In this document: positions 15,341 to 24,462 of the stretch, piece by piece
Layout of the letters: the number at the start of each line of letters is the position of its first letter
Numbering within the stretch: position 1 is the first letter of the stretch
Notes under the pieces: generated by a model
Seen by the model: only the letters and a program-made list of their open reading frames with translations
What the model was told of the DNA's origin: nothing
Database searches by the model: none
Assembly: GCA_022510945.1 (NCBI GenBank)
Contig: JAFLSK010000012.1
Span: 1-43,155 of the forward strand
Reading direction: 5' to 3'
Origin: Ruminococcus sp.
GTDB taxonomy: Bacteria; Bacillota; Clostridia; Oscillospirales; Acutalibacteraceae
DNA: 43,155 bases
Program-made: the position numbers and the translations under genes

Positions 15341-15369
15341 TTGATTTATATAGAAAAATATAGTATTAT
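15341..15369 (+). promoter_or_regulatory. Promoter of the DUF5640-like membrane protein gene
   Basis: TTGATT (15341-15346), 17 bp, TATTAT (15364-15369), in a very AT-rich intergenic region of about 230 bp. Confidence 0.65.
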
Positions 15370-15398
15370 AGATTAGATATTTATAAGGAGGTATCACG

Positions 15399-16307
15399 AT
15401 GGAAGATTTTGAAAAGCTCGAACAGTCAGCTGAAGAGACTGTTTCGGAAGAAATCGTTAACGAGGAAATTGTTAACAATGACGATACAGAAAACACAGTA
15501 GAGGAAACCGTCTATGTTAATGAAAACGACATTCCCGAAGAGACTGTTTCTGAACAGACAGACGCTCCCGAAAAACCGAAGAAATTAGTCCAGACTCCCA
15601 TAATCATTGCGGCAGGGGTGCTTCTTGCGGCAATACTCGCATTCGCATGCTTTAAGGTGTTCTTTAACAACAGCGTAGTAGGCACATGGTATGTTGCTAC
15701 AGAGACCGCTGAGGACGGCGCAACGCCCGACGAGGTTGACCCCGCAACACTTGAGTATTACACCTTCGAAAAGGACGGCACTGCATCAATCACACTCGGC
15801 ACGATGAAGGTTATAGGTACATGGAACTACGCTACCGACGACGACTCCACCACAGATCAGACCGCAAGCAAGATTAATATTGCGATTTCCTACTTTGTAA
15901 ACGGCACATTTGATGTTGAACTCGACGGCAACGCTATTTTCGGCAAAACAATGACCTTAAGCAATGAATATATGACAACTCCTGTTAAGTTTGAGAGCGG
16001 TTCTGTTCCGAAGAGCAACCTCAAGCCTTCAGAGGACTTTGAGCCGAACGATAGAATTGTCGGCACATGGCAGGACAGCGGCCAGAGTCAGGTGTTTACT
16101 TTTAACGCTGACGGTACCTGTTCTCTAAACCAGATGGATGTGATGGTTGTTGATGGTATTTACACTGTGGACGAGAAGTCCAATATAATCAAAATAACGT
16201 ATCTCCGTCCCGACGAAAATGAAATGGATATCGACTTTGATGCTTCGGGCGACGATGAATCAAAGCTCACTATGCTCGGCCTTGAGTACGAAAAAGTAGA
16301 AGAATAA
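15399..16307 (+). CDS. Membrane-anchored protein with two lipocalin-like (DUF5640-type) domains
   Basis: The 302-aa protein has a strongly acidic cytoplasmic N-terminus (residues 1-60, Glu/Thr/Val repeats), a single transmembrane helix at 66-89, and an extracellular part with two copies of a VVGTW...YTFEKDGTASIT pattern (about 93-205 and 222-300). This pattern matches small beta-barrel domains such as DUF5640/lipocalin-like, common in Clostridia. No catalytic motif is visible. GGAGG precedes the ATG. It is monocistronic, with a promoter and a terminator. Cell-surface sensing or binding is a guess. Confidence 0.75.
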   Translation: MEDFEKLEQSAEETVSEEIVNEEIVNNDDTENTVEETVYVNENDIPEETVSEQTDAPEKPKKLVQTPIIIAAGVLLAAILAFACFKVFFNNSVVGTWYVATETAEDGATPDEVDPATLEYYTFEKDGTASITLGTMKVIGTWNYATDDDSTTDQTASKINIAISYFVNGTFDVELDGNAIFGKTMTLSNEYMTTPVKFESGSVPKSNLKPSEDFEPNDRIVGTWQDSGQSQVFTFNADGTCSLNQMDVMVVDGIYTVDEKSNIIKITYLRPDENEMDIDFDASGDDESKLTMLGLEYEKVEE

Positions 16308-16326
16308 TCTGAATAAATTATAAATT

Positions 16327-16365
16327 CACCTCGGTTATGTGTAAAACATACCGAGGTGGTTTTAT
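16327..16365 (+). terminator. Terminator after the DUF5640-like gene
   Basis: CACCTCGG and CCGAGGTG arms, extended by TATGT/ACATA with a short loop, lead into TTTTATTT. Confidence 0.88.
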
Positions 16366-16370
16366 TTCCT

Positions 16371-17696
16371 TTATTTTTCGTAGCTTCGCACCGTAAGTAC
16401 TAAATCCGCGTTGCTGATTTTGCCGTCGCCGTTTAAATCGGCGGCTTTTTTGTATTCATTTTTAAGCTTGCTGCTGTTCAGAAGGTGTGCAAAGATAGAG
16501 TCAATATCTCTTGTGTTTACATTACCTTCTCCGGTTACATCGCCTAAAACGATAAATGTAAATTTCTTTTTCTTCGTGTTGGTCGAAAACGTTACTTTTC
16601 CACCCGTGCCAATGTTTCCGCTTTTCTTTTCGCCAAAGTTTAATTTGTAACCGCTGTACGTTACCGATTTCTTGAACTGAGAGTAAGTTGTGCCCTTAGG
16701 AACATAAATATATTTACCCTGCGGCTTGAATTTTTCAAATTTAAGCGATACAGATGAACTTGTTTCTGTATTGTGTGCGTTCTGTGTAGTTTCCGAATTG
16801 TCAAAAATTTTTTCGTTCTTTGTTTCGACCGAGTAATCGCCTTTATCGACGTTGAGCGTAACGACTTTATTATTGTATGCGCTGACCGCCTTTGGTGTGT
16901 ATTCCAAAGGAACGCTGTCAATCAGTTCGCCGCTTTCCTTGTCATACGCGTTGAGTGAGTTTTTGCCGAAGCTTACAAGATAATTTTCGGTTTCACCGCA
17001 ACTAACGGTGGTTTCGTTTCCCGTATTCAGAATATTTTGAACGCTGTTTTTGATTTTGTAAACGTTTCCGCCCCTGTCGCCGAGATAATTGTCGGATATT
17101 CTGTAGATAAAGAAGTTATCCTTGCGTGCGCCCAGCTTTTCGAAACCGTCCGCGCTAAGGGAGAATATACCATTGTTGTTTAAAGCGTAGGTTTTTCCGC
17201 TCAGAGGCGTGATGCTGTAAAATGTGTCGGATAATGTGTTCTGATACACTCCGTTTTTGCTGTAAATCTCGACCCGTGACTTGTTGTTTATAATGTAAAA
17301 GTTTCCTTTTTCATCCACGGACATTTGTGTAGCGGTAGGGTGCTTAAGATTAATGAGCATAATTTTATCTTTGCTTGCGCCGTTTTGGAACTGTTCGATG
17401 TAGCTTATGCCTGTCTGCTGAGAAGAGTCATAGAGCACATAGATTCTGTTATCATATATGCACGACGCGACAATGCTGTTTTCGAATGTATATTTGTATT
17501 CGTTGCCCTCGGGAGCAATTTTCTTTACATACAGGGTATCTGTTCCTTTGCGTGTGAGGAAAACACCCGAGCTGTCGTTGACTAAATCAACCTCATAACC
17601 CGAGACGCCTTGCGTTCCGTATACTGTTACTATACTAACCACGGTGCATATAAGCATCATAATGGTGAATAATACGCACCACAAAACCCTTCTCAT
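16371..17696 (-). CDS. Secreted/anchored dockerin protein with propeller-like repeats
   Basis: The 441-aa protein starts with a hydrophobic signal or anchor helix (residues about 4-27). The middle (about 35-290) has short repeats like GNFYIINNKSRVEIYSKNG and GKTYALNNNGIFSLSADG, typical of beta-propellers. The last 60 residues form a type I dockerin with two Ca-binding loops, GDVTGEGNVNTRDI and ADLNGDGKISNADL. Dockerins bind cohesins in cellulosome-like assemblies. The frame opens three codons earlier at a GTG, but the ATG at 17696 has GAGTGGG just upstream, so I chose it. No promoter is visible; it may be read through from yebC. Confidence 0.8.
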   Translation of the reverse strand: MRRVLWCVLFTIMMLICTVVSIVTVYGTQGVSGYEVDLVNDSSGVFLTRKGTDTLYVKKIAPEGNEYKYTFENSIVASCIYDNRIYVLYDSSQQTGISYIEQFQNGASKDKIMLINLKHPTATQMSVDEKGNFYIINNKSRVEIYSKNGVYQNTLSDTFYSITPLSGKTYALNNNGIFSLSADGFEKLGARKDNFFIYRISDNYLGDRGGNVYKIKNSVQNILNTGNETTVSCGETENYLVSFGKNSLNAYDKESGELIDSVPLEYTPKAVSAYNNKVVTLNVDKGDYSVETKNEKIFDNSETTQNAHNTETSSSVSLKFEKFKPQGKYIYVPKGTTYSQFKKSVTYSGYKLNFGEKKSGNIGTGGKVTFSTNTKKKKFTFIVLGDVTGEGNVNTRDIDSIFAHLLNSSKLKNEYKKAADLNGDGKISNADLVLTVRSYEK

Positions 17697-17710
17697 AAAT
17701 CCCACTCAAT

Positions 17711-17734
17711 AAAAAAGGGTAGCAAAAGCTACCC
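17711..17734 (-). terminator. Terminator of yebC
   Basis: On the minus strand GGGTAGC-TTTT-GCTACCC (17734-17717) is followed by six T. It ends 15 nt before the dockerin gene start. Confidence 0.9.
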
Positions 17735-17742
17735 ATAATAAA

Positions 17743-18474
17743 TTACATTTCCCAGTTATGCCATACGTTCTGGATATCGTCGTTATCCTCGAACATATCG
17801 AGCATTTTCTGCATAGCCTCTTTAGCGTCGTCGCTTTCGAGCTTTGTGTAGGTGTTCGGCACCATCTCAACCTCAGCGGATGCAAACTCGTAGCCTTTAG
17901 CCGCGATGTCGTCTCTGACTGCACTGAAATCAGAGGGTTCAGTGTAGATAGTGAAGATGTCGTCGTCAGCCTCAAAGTCGGACGCGCCTGCCTCTAAAGC
18001 GTCCTCCATAACCTTGTCCTCGTCAGCCTCAAGCTCCTCGCGCTCAATAACCAGAACTCCCTTTTTCTCGAACATAAATGTAACGCAGCCCTGAGTGCCC
18101 ATATTACCGCCGAATTTGTCGAAGTAGTGTCTTACTTCGCCCGCGGTGCGGTTGCGGTTGTCGGTGAGAGCCTCAACGATTACTGCGATACCGTTCGGAC
18201 CGTATCCCTCGTATGTAACGGACTCGAAGTTGTTCGAGTCGCTGTCGCCTGCCGCCTTTTTGATAATGCGGTCAATGTTGTCGTTCGGCACGTTAGCCGC
18301 CTTAGCCTTTGCAATAACGTCGCGGAGCTTTGAGTTTACGTTGGGATCGGCGCTGCCGCCTTCCTTAACCGCAACGAGCAGCTCTCGTCCGATTTTCGTG
18401 AAAACCTTTGCTCTTGCTGCGTCGTTTTTACCTTTCTTCTGCTTGATTGTACTCCATTTATTATGGCCTGACAT
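17743..18474 (-). CDS. yebC: YebC/PmpR-family protein
   Basis: The 243-aa protein begins MSGHNKWSTIKQKKGKND, the hallmark of YebC/PmpR. Members were first described as transcription factors and have more recently been linked to translation through proline-rich stalls. The frame extends 14 codons upstream, but this start has AAGGAATG before it and the invariant N-terminus. A promoter at 18507-18535 and a terminator at 17711-17734 define a short unit divergent from the yicC operon. Confidence 0.96.
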   Translation of the reverse strand: MSGHNKWSTIKQKKGKNDAARAKVFTKIGRELLVAVKEGGSADPNVNSKLRDVIAKAKAANVPNDNIDRIIKKAAGDSDSNNFESVTYEGYGPNGIAVIVEALTDNRNRTAGEVRHYFDKFGGNMGTQGCVTFMFEKKGVLVIEREELEADEDKVMEDALEAGASDFEADDDIFTIYTEPSDFSAVRDDIAAKGYEFASAEVEMVPNTYTKLESDDAKEAMQKMLDMFEDNDDIQNVWHNWEM

Positions 18475-18506
18475 ACTATCATTCCTTCTTAAAATATTTC
18501 GAATTG

Positions 18507-18535
18507 AGTATATCACAATATGTGGAAAAATGCAA
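18507..18535 (-). promoter_or_regulatory. Promoter of yebC
   Basis: On the minus strand TTGCAT (18535-18530), 17 bp, TATACT (18512-18507). Confidence 0.75.
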
Positions 18536-18571
18536 CTTTAAAAAAGAAGTTACAATTCGGTTACAAAACCA

Positions 18572-18601
18572 TTGTCTTTTATATAGTATTAGTGCTACAA
18601 T
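18572..18601 (+). promoter_or_regulatory. Promoter of the yicC-thiN operon
   Basis: TTGTCT (18572-18577), 18-bp spacer, TACAAT (18596-18601), 39 nt before the yicC start codon. Confidence 0.65.
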
Positions 18602-18640
18602 ATACGCAGATAATATTATAATTAAGAAAGGAATGATTAA

Positions 18641-19519
18641 ATGATAAATTCGATGACTGGCTTTGGCAGGTTCGAAGGCCAGATAAACGGCAGAACTATA
18701 ACACTCGAGATTAAGAGCGTAAATCACCGCTATATGGAATTCAGTTGTAGGGTTACGCGCGGCTATGCCTTCCTCGAGGATAAACTCAAGACCTATATCT
18801 CCCAGCGTGTTTCGCGCGGCAAGATTGATATGTTTGTATCAATAACCGAGCCCGAGGACACGCCTACGGACGTAGTGATTAACCACAACCTGGCGGCGGG
18901 TTACATAAACGCCCTCAAGGAGCTCGAAGAGAAGTACGGCGTAAGCAGCAGTGTCACTGCTGTTGAAGTCGGACGTTATCCCGACGTCCTCACTGTCCAC
19001 AAGGCTCCTGAGGACGAGGACACCGTGTGGGCTGATGTGCAGACAGCTGTCGACTCCGCGCTCGAAGGCTTTATGGCTATGCGTAAAGCAGAGGGCGAGA
19101 GGCTGAAAGCCGACGTTCTCAGCCGTGCTGAGACAATAATGCAGCTTGTGTCTGAAATTGAGAAGCGTTCTCCCGAAACTTTAGCTGAGTATCAGGGACG
19201 ACTTCGCGAGAAGATTGAGGAGCTTTTAGGCTCTAAGGACTACGACGAACAGCGCATTATCACCGAGGTCGCGATATTCGCGGATAAAATCGCCGTTGAT
19301 GAGGAAACTGTGCGACTCAGAAGTCACTTTGACCAGCTTAACGTGTATCTTAATGAGGATAAGCCGGTCGGAAGGAGTATTGACTTCCTTATTCAGGAGA
19401 TGAATCGCGAGGCGAACACAATCGGTTCAAAGGTCAAGGACGCTCAGATTGCGCAGATGGTCGTAAGAATCAAAAACGAAATCGAGAAAATCCGCGAACA
19501 GATTCAGAACATAGAATAA
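18641..19519 (+). CDS. yicC: YicC/YloC-family endoribonuclease
   Basis: The 292-aa protein opens MINSMTGFGRFEG and ends RIKNEIEKIREQIQNIE, both family signatures. YicC/YloC proteins are hexameric endoribonucleases implicated in small-RNA and mRNA turnover. It is the first gene of the long plus-strand operon; in Firmicutes yloC precedes remA and gmk, as here. GGAATG precedes the ATG. Confidence 0.95.
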   Translation: MINSMTGFGRFEGQINGRTITLEIKSVNHRYMEFSCRVTRGYAFLEDKLKTYISQRVSRGKIDMFVSITEPEDTPTDVVINHNLAAGYINALKELEEKYGVSSSVTAVEVGRYPDVLTVHKAPEDEDTVWADVQTAVDSALEGFMAMRKAEGERLKADVLSRAETIMQLVSEIEKRSPETLAEYQGRLREKIEELLGSKDYDEQRIITEVAIFADKIAVDEETVRLRSHFDQLNVYLNEDKPVGRSIDFLIQEMNREANTIGSKVKDAQIAQMVVRIKNEIEKIREQIQNIE

Positions 19520-19533
19520 CACGAGGTACGCTT

Positions 19534-19770
19534 ATGAAACTTATCAACATAGGTTACGGAAATATGGTTTCCTCATCGAAGATAGTAGCCGTAGTGTCGC
19601 CCGATTCCGCTCCCGTAAAGCGTATCGTTCAGGATGCGAAGGCAAAAGGTCTCGCTGTTGACGCTACCTGCGGACGTAAGTGCAAAGCAGTAATTGTCAC
19701 GGAAAGCGACCACGTTGTTTTATCGGCGCTTTCACCCGAGTCAATCGGCAACAGAAGTGAGGAGGGCTGA
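19534..19770 (+). CDS. remA: RemA-like regulator (DUF370)
   Basis: The 78-aa protein starts MKLINIGYGNMVSSSKIVAVVSPDSAP, the RemA/DUF370 signature, and keeps the pattern up to TESDHVVLSALSPESIGNR. RemA is a DNA-binding activator of biofilm-matrix and osmoprotection genes in Bacillus; in other Clostridia its targets are unknown. It is 14 nt after yicC and 1 nt before gmk. Confidence 0.93.
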   Translation: MKLINIGYGNMVSSSKIVAVVSPDSAPVKRIVQDAKAKGLAVDATCGRKCKAVIVTESDHVVLSALSPESIGNRSEEG

Positions 19771-19771
19771 T

Positions 19772-20326
19772 ATGAAAAGAGGAAAGTTGATTGTCTACAC
19801 CGGATATTCAGGCGTGGGCAAGGGCACTATAATGAAAAAACTCCTCGCCACCGACGACAGCGTTCGCCTGTCGGTCTCCTGCACAACGCGCTCACCGCGT
19901 GAGGGAGAGGTTGACGGAGTTCACTACTACTTTATCAGCAAAGAGCAGTTCGAGGAAATAATCCGAGAGGACGGATTCCTCGAGTATGCAACCTACTGCG
20001 ACAACTACTACGGCACTCCTGCTAAAGCGGTGGACGATATGCTCGAAAAAGGCCTAAACGTCTTTCTCGAAATTGAGGTTCAGGGCGGTATGCAGATTAT
20101 GAAGAAACGCCCCGACTGCGTGAGCATATTCATAGTCCCACCGTCACTCGAGGAACTTGAGCGCAGACTTCGCGACCGCGGCACAGAGGACGAGGAAACT
20201 ATCCTCAAACGCCTGTCGGCTGTCGAGGAAGAAAAAAACTTTGTTAAGTATTACACCTACACCGTTCTCAACGACGACGTCGACAGAGCGGCAAAGGAAA
20301 TTTTAGAAATAATACATAATTCATAA
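19772..20326 (+). CDS. gmk: Guanylate kinase
   Basis: Gmk (184 aa) phosphorylates GMP to GDP. The P-loop is GYSGVGKGT near the N-terminus and the GMP-binding segment is CTTRSPREGEVDGVHYYF. The frame opens further upstream, but the ATG at 19772 follows GGAGGG and gives the normal N-terminus MKRGKLIVYTGYSG. It follows remA and precedes rpoZ, the standard order. Confidence 0.96.
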   Translation: MKRGKLIVYTGYSGVGKGTIMKKLLATDDSVRLSVSCTTRSPREGEVDGVHYYFISKEQFEEIIREDGFLEYATYCDNYYGTPAKAVDDMLEKGLNVFLEIEVQGGMQIMKKRPDCVSIFIVPPSLEELERRLRDRGTEDEETILKRLSAVEEEKNFVKYYTYTVLNDDVDRAAKEILEIIHNS

Positions 20327-20340
20327 AAGGAGCAATCAAA

Positions 20341-20544
20341 ATGAAAAAGGTAAATGTAGACGATTTATTTGCAGGAAAGGCAAGCCGTTACGCGCTTGTT
20401 ATCGGCGTTGCTAAGAGAGCGCGCCAGATTACAAAGGATTTCGAGGATCAGGGTTGTATCACTGACGAAAAAGCTGTTCTCCTCGCTATCGACGAAATTA
20501 AAAATCACGAAATCGGTATTTTAGAGCCCGATAGCAATGACTGA
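20341..20544 (+). CDS. rpoZ: RNA polymerase omega subunit
   Basis: The 67-aa product is the small omega subunit that helps assemble beta-prime into RNA polymerase. Visible are the N-terminal NVDDLFAGKASRYALVIGVAKRAR and the KAVLLAIDEIKN helix. It follows gmk by 14 nt with an AAGGAG site and overlaps priA by 8 nt. In many Firmicutes coaBC sits between rpoZ and priA; it is absent here. Confidence 0.95.
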   Translation: MKKVNVDDLFAGKASRYALVIGVAKRARQITKDFEDQGCITDEKAVLLAIDEIKNHEIGILEPDSND

Positions 20545-22966
20545 TTTTATCGCCGGAGTTGCGGTTGAAAATACCGCCTATTCCTTTGATAAAATCTTCG
20601 ATTACGGGGTGCCCGAAAGTATTTCCTCGGAAATATCCGTCGGCAGCCGCGTTCTCGTCCCTTTCGGCAGCGGTAACCGCAAGCGACAGGGTATGGTTAT
20701 GTATCTTAAGAGCGAGAGCCGCGACGACCTGAAATCGGTTATATCCGTGCTTGATACCGAGCCTGTGCTCACCGAGGAAATGGTGCGCCTTTCGTGCTTT
20801 ATGCACGAGCACTACTTCTGTACCTACTACGACGCGGTTAAGGCTATGCTGCCAGCGGGTATCAACTACCGAATCACGACGCTTTACTCAGCGGTAAAGG
20901 GCGTGGACACGAGCGCGCTTTCGCCCGACGACGAGCAGATTTATAACTACGTTTCAGCACAGAAAAAGCCCGTAAAATCCGACGTGTTAAGCGATACGCT
21001 CGGTTTTAACGTCAGCCGCTTTGAACAGCTTGTGAAGTCGGGCTTTCTTAGGAAAAGCGACGAAGCCTTCCGCAAGGTGGGCGACGCTGTTATGAAGATG
21101 GTAGTCGTCAATGACGAGGAGGACAGTTCCGATATAAAGCTCAGCCAAAAGCAAAAGCAGGTCTTTGAACTTTTGCATACAGCGGGCTGTTGCTCTGTCA
21201 AGGAAATCTGCTACTACACGGGAGTTACGACCTCTGTAATCGACAATCTTGTCAAGAAAAACCTTGCCTTCTATTACGAGGACGAGGTGTACAGAACAAG
21301 CGATAATAATTCTGTAAAAGAAAATAAAGAACTGACTCTTACCGATGAACAGCAGCTTGCTTACGACGATTTAATCGCAAGATACCGCGAGGGTAAGCCG
21401 AGCGTCAGTCTGCTTTATGGCATTACAGGCTCGGGCAAAACCTCGGTGTTCGTAAAGCTGATTGAGAGCGTTATTAAGGATAATAAGGGCATAATAGTAA
21501 TGGTGCCCGAAATTGCGCTTACGCCGCAGTTTATTAATATTTTTAAGTCGAAGTTCGGTGACGATGTAGCTGTGTTCCACAGCGGACTTTCACTCGGTGA
21601 ACGTCTTGACGAGTATAAGCGCGTAAAGCGCGGAATAGCGAAGATTGCCATCGGCACTCGCAGCGCGGTTTTTGCGCCTTTCGAAAACCTCGGTTTAGTC
21701 ATAATAGACGAAGAGCAGGAGCACACCTACAAGTCTGAGTCAACTCCGCGTTACCATGCGCGCGAGGTTGCGAAGTTCAGGGTAAACGAGCACAAGTGCC
21801 TTTTGCTTTTGTCCTCGGCTACGCCGGATATCGAAACCTATTACAAGGCTCAGACAGGCGTTTACTCTTTTAATAAGCTTAAAAAACGCTACGGCAACGC
21901 GATTCTTCCGAGGGTACAGATTGTCGATATGAACGAGGAGCGTATGCTTGGTAACACCTCGGGTTTTTCGAGCGATTTGCTCGTTTGTCTCGAGGAGAAT
22001 ATCGAAAAGGGCAATCAGTCTATTCTGCTTCTTAACCGTCGCGGTCACAATACGTTCGCGTACTGCCAGAACTGCCGCGAGACCGTGACCTGCCCCAACT
22101 GCTCGATTTCATTGACGTATCACACGGCGAACAACAGGCTTATGTGCCACTACTGCGGCTACTCGATGAACTATTTGTCCGAGTGCCCGACGTGCCACAG
22201 CAAGAATCTGCGCTTCGGCGGTATGGGTACGCAGAAGATTGAACAGCAGCTAACTGACCTCCTGCCGCAGGCTCGCGTTCTGCGACTCGACGCTGATAGT
22301 ACAATGCGCAAGTCCTCGCACGAGCGCCTTCTCTCAGCCTTCGCAAACGGCGAGTACGATATACTTATTGGTACGCAGATGGTCGCAAAGGGCTTAAACT
22401 TCCCGAGGGTTACGCTTGTCGGCGTTCTTAACCCGGACTCTATGCTGTATGCTGACGACTACCGCAGCTACGAGCGTTCGTTTTCACTGCTTACGCAGGT
22501 TGTCGGACGGAGCGGTCGCGGTGATAAAAAGGGCGTTGCAATTATTCAGACTGACACACCCGAGAATAACGTTATCTCTATCGCCGCCGCACAGGATTAC
22601 GAGAAGTTCTACGAGAGCGAAATCGCTATCCGCAAAGCTATGCTCTATCCGCCGTTCGCTGATATTTGTATGGTCGGTTTTGTGTCGGACAGCCACTCCT
22701 CAGTGATAAAGGCTTCCGCTCAATTTGCAAAACAGTTTATAGAAAGGGCGGAAAGTGAGTACAACGATATTCCTATGCGCGTGCTCGGACCATCTCCCGC
22801 GTCAATTGCAAAGGTAAGTAATAAATACCGCTACAAAATTATAATCAAATGCCGAAACGATAGGCGCTTCAGAAAGCTTCTGTCCGATTCGGTAAAAAGT
22901 TTTTCCAATAAATCAGAAAATAAAAATGTTACGACATATGTTGATATGAATGTATTGTCATTTTAA
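20537..22966 (+). CDS. priA: Primosomal protein N' (replication restart helicase PriA)
   Basis: PriA (809 aa) recognises stalled forks and reloads the replisome. An N-terminal 3'-binding domain (AYSFDKIFDYGVPE; LVPFGSGNRKRQG) leads to helicase motifs: Walker A GITGSGKTS, Walker B IIDEEQEHTYK, motif III LLSSATPD, motif VI VVGRSGRG. The zinc-binding cysteine cluster CQNC...CPNC...CHYC...CPTC is intact between the helicase lobes. Length is slightly above the E. coli protein and usual for Clostridia. The ATG overlaps the rpoZ end. Confidence 0.97.
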   Translation: MTDFIAGVAVENTAYSFDKIFDYGVPESISSEISVGSRVLVPFGSGNRKRQGMVMYLKSESRDDLKSVISVLDTEPVLTEEMVRLSCFMHEHYFCTYYDAVKAMLPAGINYRITTLYSAVKGVDTSALSPDDEQIYNYVSAQKKPVKSDVLSDTLGFNVSRFEQLVKSGFLRKSDEAFRKVGDAVMKMVVVNDEEDSSDIKLSQKQKQVFELLHTAGCCSVKEICYYTGVTTSVIDNLVKKNLAFYYEDEVYRTSDNNSVKENKELTLTDEQQLAYDDLIARYREGKPSVSLLYGITGSGKTSVFVKLIESVIKDNKGIIVMVPEIALTPQFINIFKSKFGDDVAVFHSGLSLGERLDEYKRVKRGIAKIAIGTRSAVFAPFENLGLVIIDEEQEHTYKSESTPRYHAREVAKFRVNEHKCLLLLSSATPDIETYYKAQTGVYSFNKLKKRYGNAILPRVQIVDMNEERMLGNTSGFSSDLLVCLEENIEKGNQSILLLNRRGHNTFAYCQNCRETVTCPNCSISLTYHTANNRLMCHYCGYSMNYLSECPTCHSKNLRFGGMGTQKIEQQLTDLLPQARVLRLDADSTMRKSSHERLLSAFANGEYDILIGTQMVAKGLNFPRVTLVGVLNPDSMLYADDYRSYERSFSLLTQVVGRSGRGDKKGVAIIQTDTPENNVISIAAAQDYEKFYESEIAIRKAMLYPPFADICMVGFVSDSHSSVIKASAQFAKQFIERAESEYNDIPMRVLGPSPASIAKVSNKYRYKIIIKCRNDRRFRKLLSDSVKSFSNKSENKNVTTYVDMNVLSF

Positions 22967-22990
22967 CGAACATAGAAAGGCTATGATAAT

Positions 22991-23518
22991 ATGGCACTCA
23001 GACAAATAGTAACCAAAGAGGACGACGTCCTCACTAAGAAAAGCCGCGAGGTCGTAAAGTTTGACGACAGGCTTGCGATTTTAATAGACGATATGATAGA
23101 TACTCTGCGCGACTCGGGCGGCGTAGGTCTTGCAGCGCCTCAGATTGGAATTCTGCGTAGAGTTGTTGTTATAGAAATCGACCCGGAACAGGGCTGCCTT
23201 GAACTCGTAAACCCCGAGATAATCGAGACCCACGGCGAGCAGTGCGGCCTCGAGGGCTGCCTCAGCCTGCCCGGCGAATGGGGAATAGCAAAGCGACCGT
23301 ATAAAGTGACCGTAAAGGCTTTTAATCGCAACGGCGAGGAGTACACGGTAACGGGTGAGGAACTGCTTGCGCGCTGCCTGTGCCACGAGATTGACCACTT
23401 AAACGGCGTGCTCTACGATTCGGTCGCTGAGCGAATGCTCTCGAGTTCGGAAATCGAGAAGTATAACGCGGGCGAGCTCGACTTCGCCGATGAATCCTAC
23501 GTTAAGCTTGAGGACTGA
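22991..23518 (+). CDS. def: Peptide deformylase
   Basis: Def (175 aa) removes the formyl group from nascent N-terminal Met using Fe or Zn. The three motifs are [18 protein letters not shown] (metal Cys) and [11 protein letters not shown] (HEXXH). An AAAGG site precedes the ATG. It is 3 nt before fmt, the enzyme that adds the formyl group, a conserved pair. Confidence 0.97.
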   Translation: MALRQIVTKEDDVLTKKSREVVKFDDRLAILIDDMIDTLRDSGGVGLAAPQIGILRRVVVIEIDPEQGCLELVNPEIIETHGEQCGLEGCLSLPGEWGIAKRPYKVTVKAFNRNGEEYTVTGEELLARCLCHEIDHLNGVLYDSVAERMLSSSEIEKYNAGELDFADESYVKLED

Positions 23519-23521
23519 TTT

Positions 23522-24439
23522 ATGAATATAGTTTTTATGGGTACGCCCGATTTCGCCGTACCTACGCTTGAAAAGCTCGCTCAGAGTGAGCACAATATTC
23601 TTGCCGTATTTACTCAGCCCGATAAGCCCGTCGGCAGGAAGCAGGTGCTGACTCCGCCCGACGTGAAGGTCTGCGCCGAGAAGTACACGATACCTGTTTA
23701 TCAACCGACAACTCTTAAAAGCGAAAATTCTTATAAAGAATTAAAAGAACTTAATCCCGACGTTATTGTCGTTGTTGCTTATGGTAAAATTCTGCCCAAG
23801 GAAATCCTTGACATTCCGCGCTACGGCTGTGTTAACGTGCACGGCTCACTTCTGCCTAAGTACCGTGGTGCGTCTCCGATTCAGTCCGCAGTACTTAACG
23901 GAGATAAAGTAAGCGGTATAACAACGATGTATATGGGTGTCGGACTCGACACGGGCGATATTCTCCTGCAAAGCGAGACCGAAATAGGCGAGAACGAGAC
24001 TTCCGCCGAGCTGTTCGATAGACTCGCCGTTATAGGCGCGGATTTACTGCTCGAAACGCTCACAGCCCTCGAAAATGGCACGGTTGAGCCGATAAAGCAG
24101 GACGACAGCCTTGCAACCCATACTGCGAAGATTACGAAAGACCTATGCCCGATAGATTGGACAAAACCTAACACAGAGGTGCACAACAAGGTGCGCGGAC
24201 TACAGACGTGGCCTGTCGCAACTTCAACCGTAAACGGCAAGGATATAAAAATCCACTCAACTCTTCTTTGTAACGAGTCGGGCGATGCAGGGGAGATTAT
24301 CTCCACCGAGCCGCTAACTGTAGCATGCGGCTCAGGCTCAGTCGTTATAAAGGAGCTTCAGCTTAACGGCAAAAAGCGAATGGACAGCAAATCCTTCCTT
24401 CTCGGTCATCCTCTGAATATCGGAGACAAATTCATTTAA
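23522..24439 (+). CDS. fmt: Methionyl-tRNA formyltransferase
   Basis: Fmt (305 aa) formylates initiator Met-tRNA using 10-formyl-THF. The N-terminus MNIVFMGTPDFAVPTLE and the catalytic region VNVHGSLLPKYRGASPIQ (Asn, His) are intact, with the later Asp in the MGVGLDTGDIL segment. The C-terminal OB-like domain ends GHPLNIGDKFI. Its place directly after def fits the formyl-Met cycle. Confidence 0.97.
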   Translation: MNIVFMGTPDFAVPTLEKLAQSEHNILAVFTQPDKPVGRKQVLTPPDVKVCAEKYTIPVYQPTTLKSENSYKELKELNPDVIVVVAYGKILPKEILDIPRYGCVNVHGSLLPKYRGASPIQSAVLNGDKVSGITTMYMGVGLDTGDILLQSETEIGENETSAELFDRLAVIGADLLLETLTALENGTVEPIKQDDSLATHTAKITKDLCPIDWTKPNTEVHNKVRGLQTWPVATSTVNGKDIKIHSTLLCNESGDAGEIISTEPLTVACGSGSVVIKELQLNGKKRMDSKSFLLGHPLNIGDKFI

Positions 24440-24462
24440 TAGCTTTTTATTTGGAGTAAACT

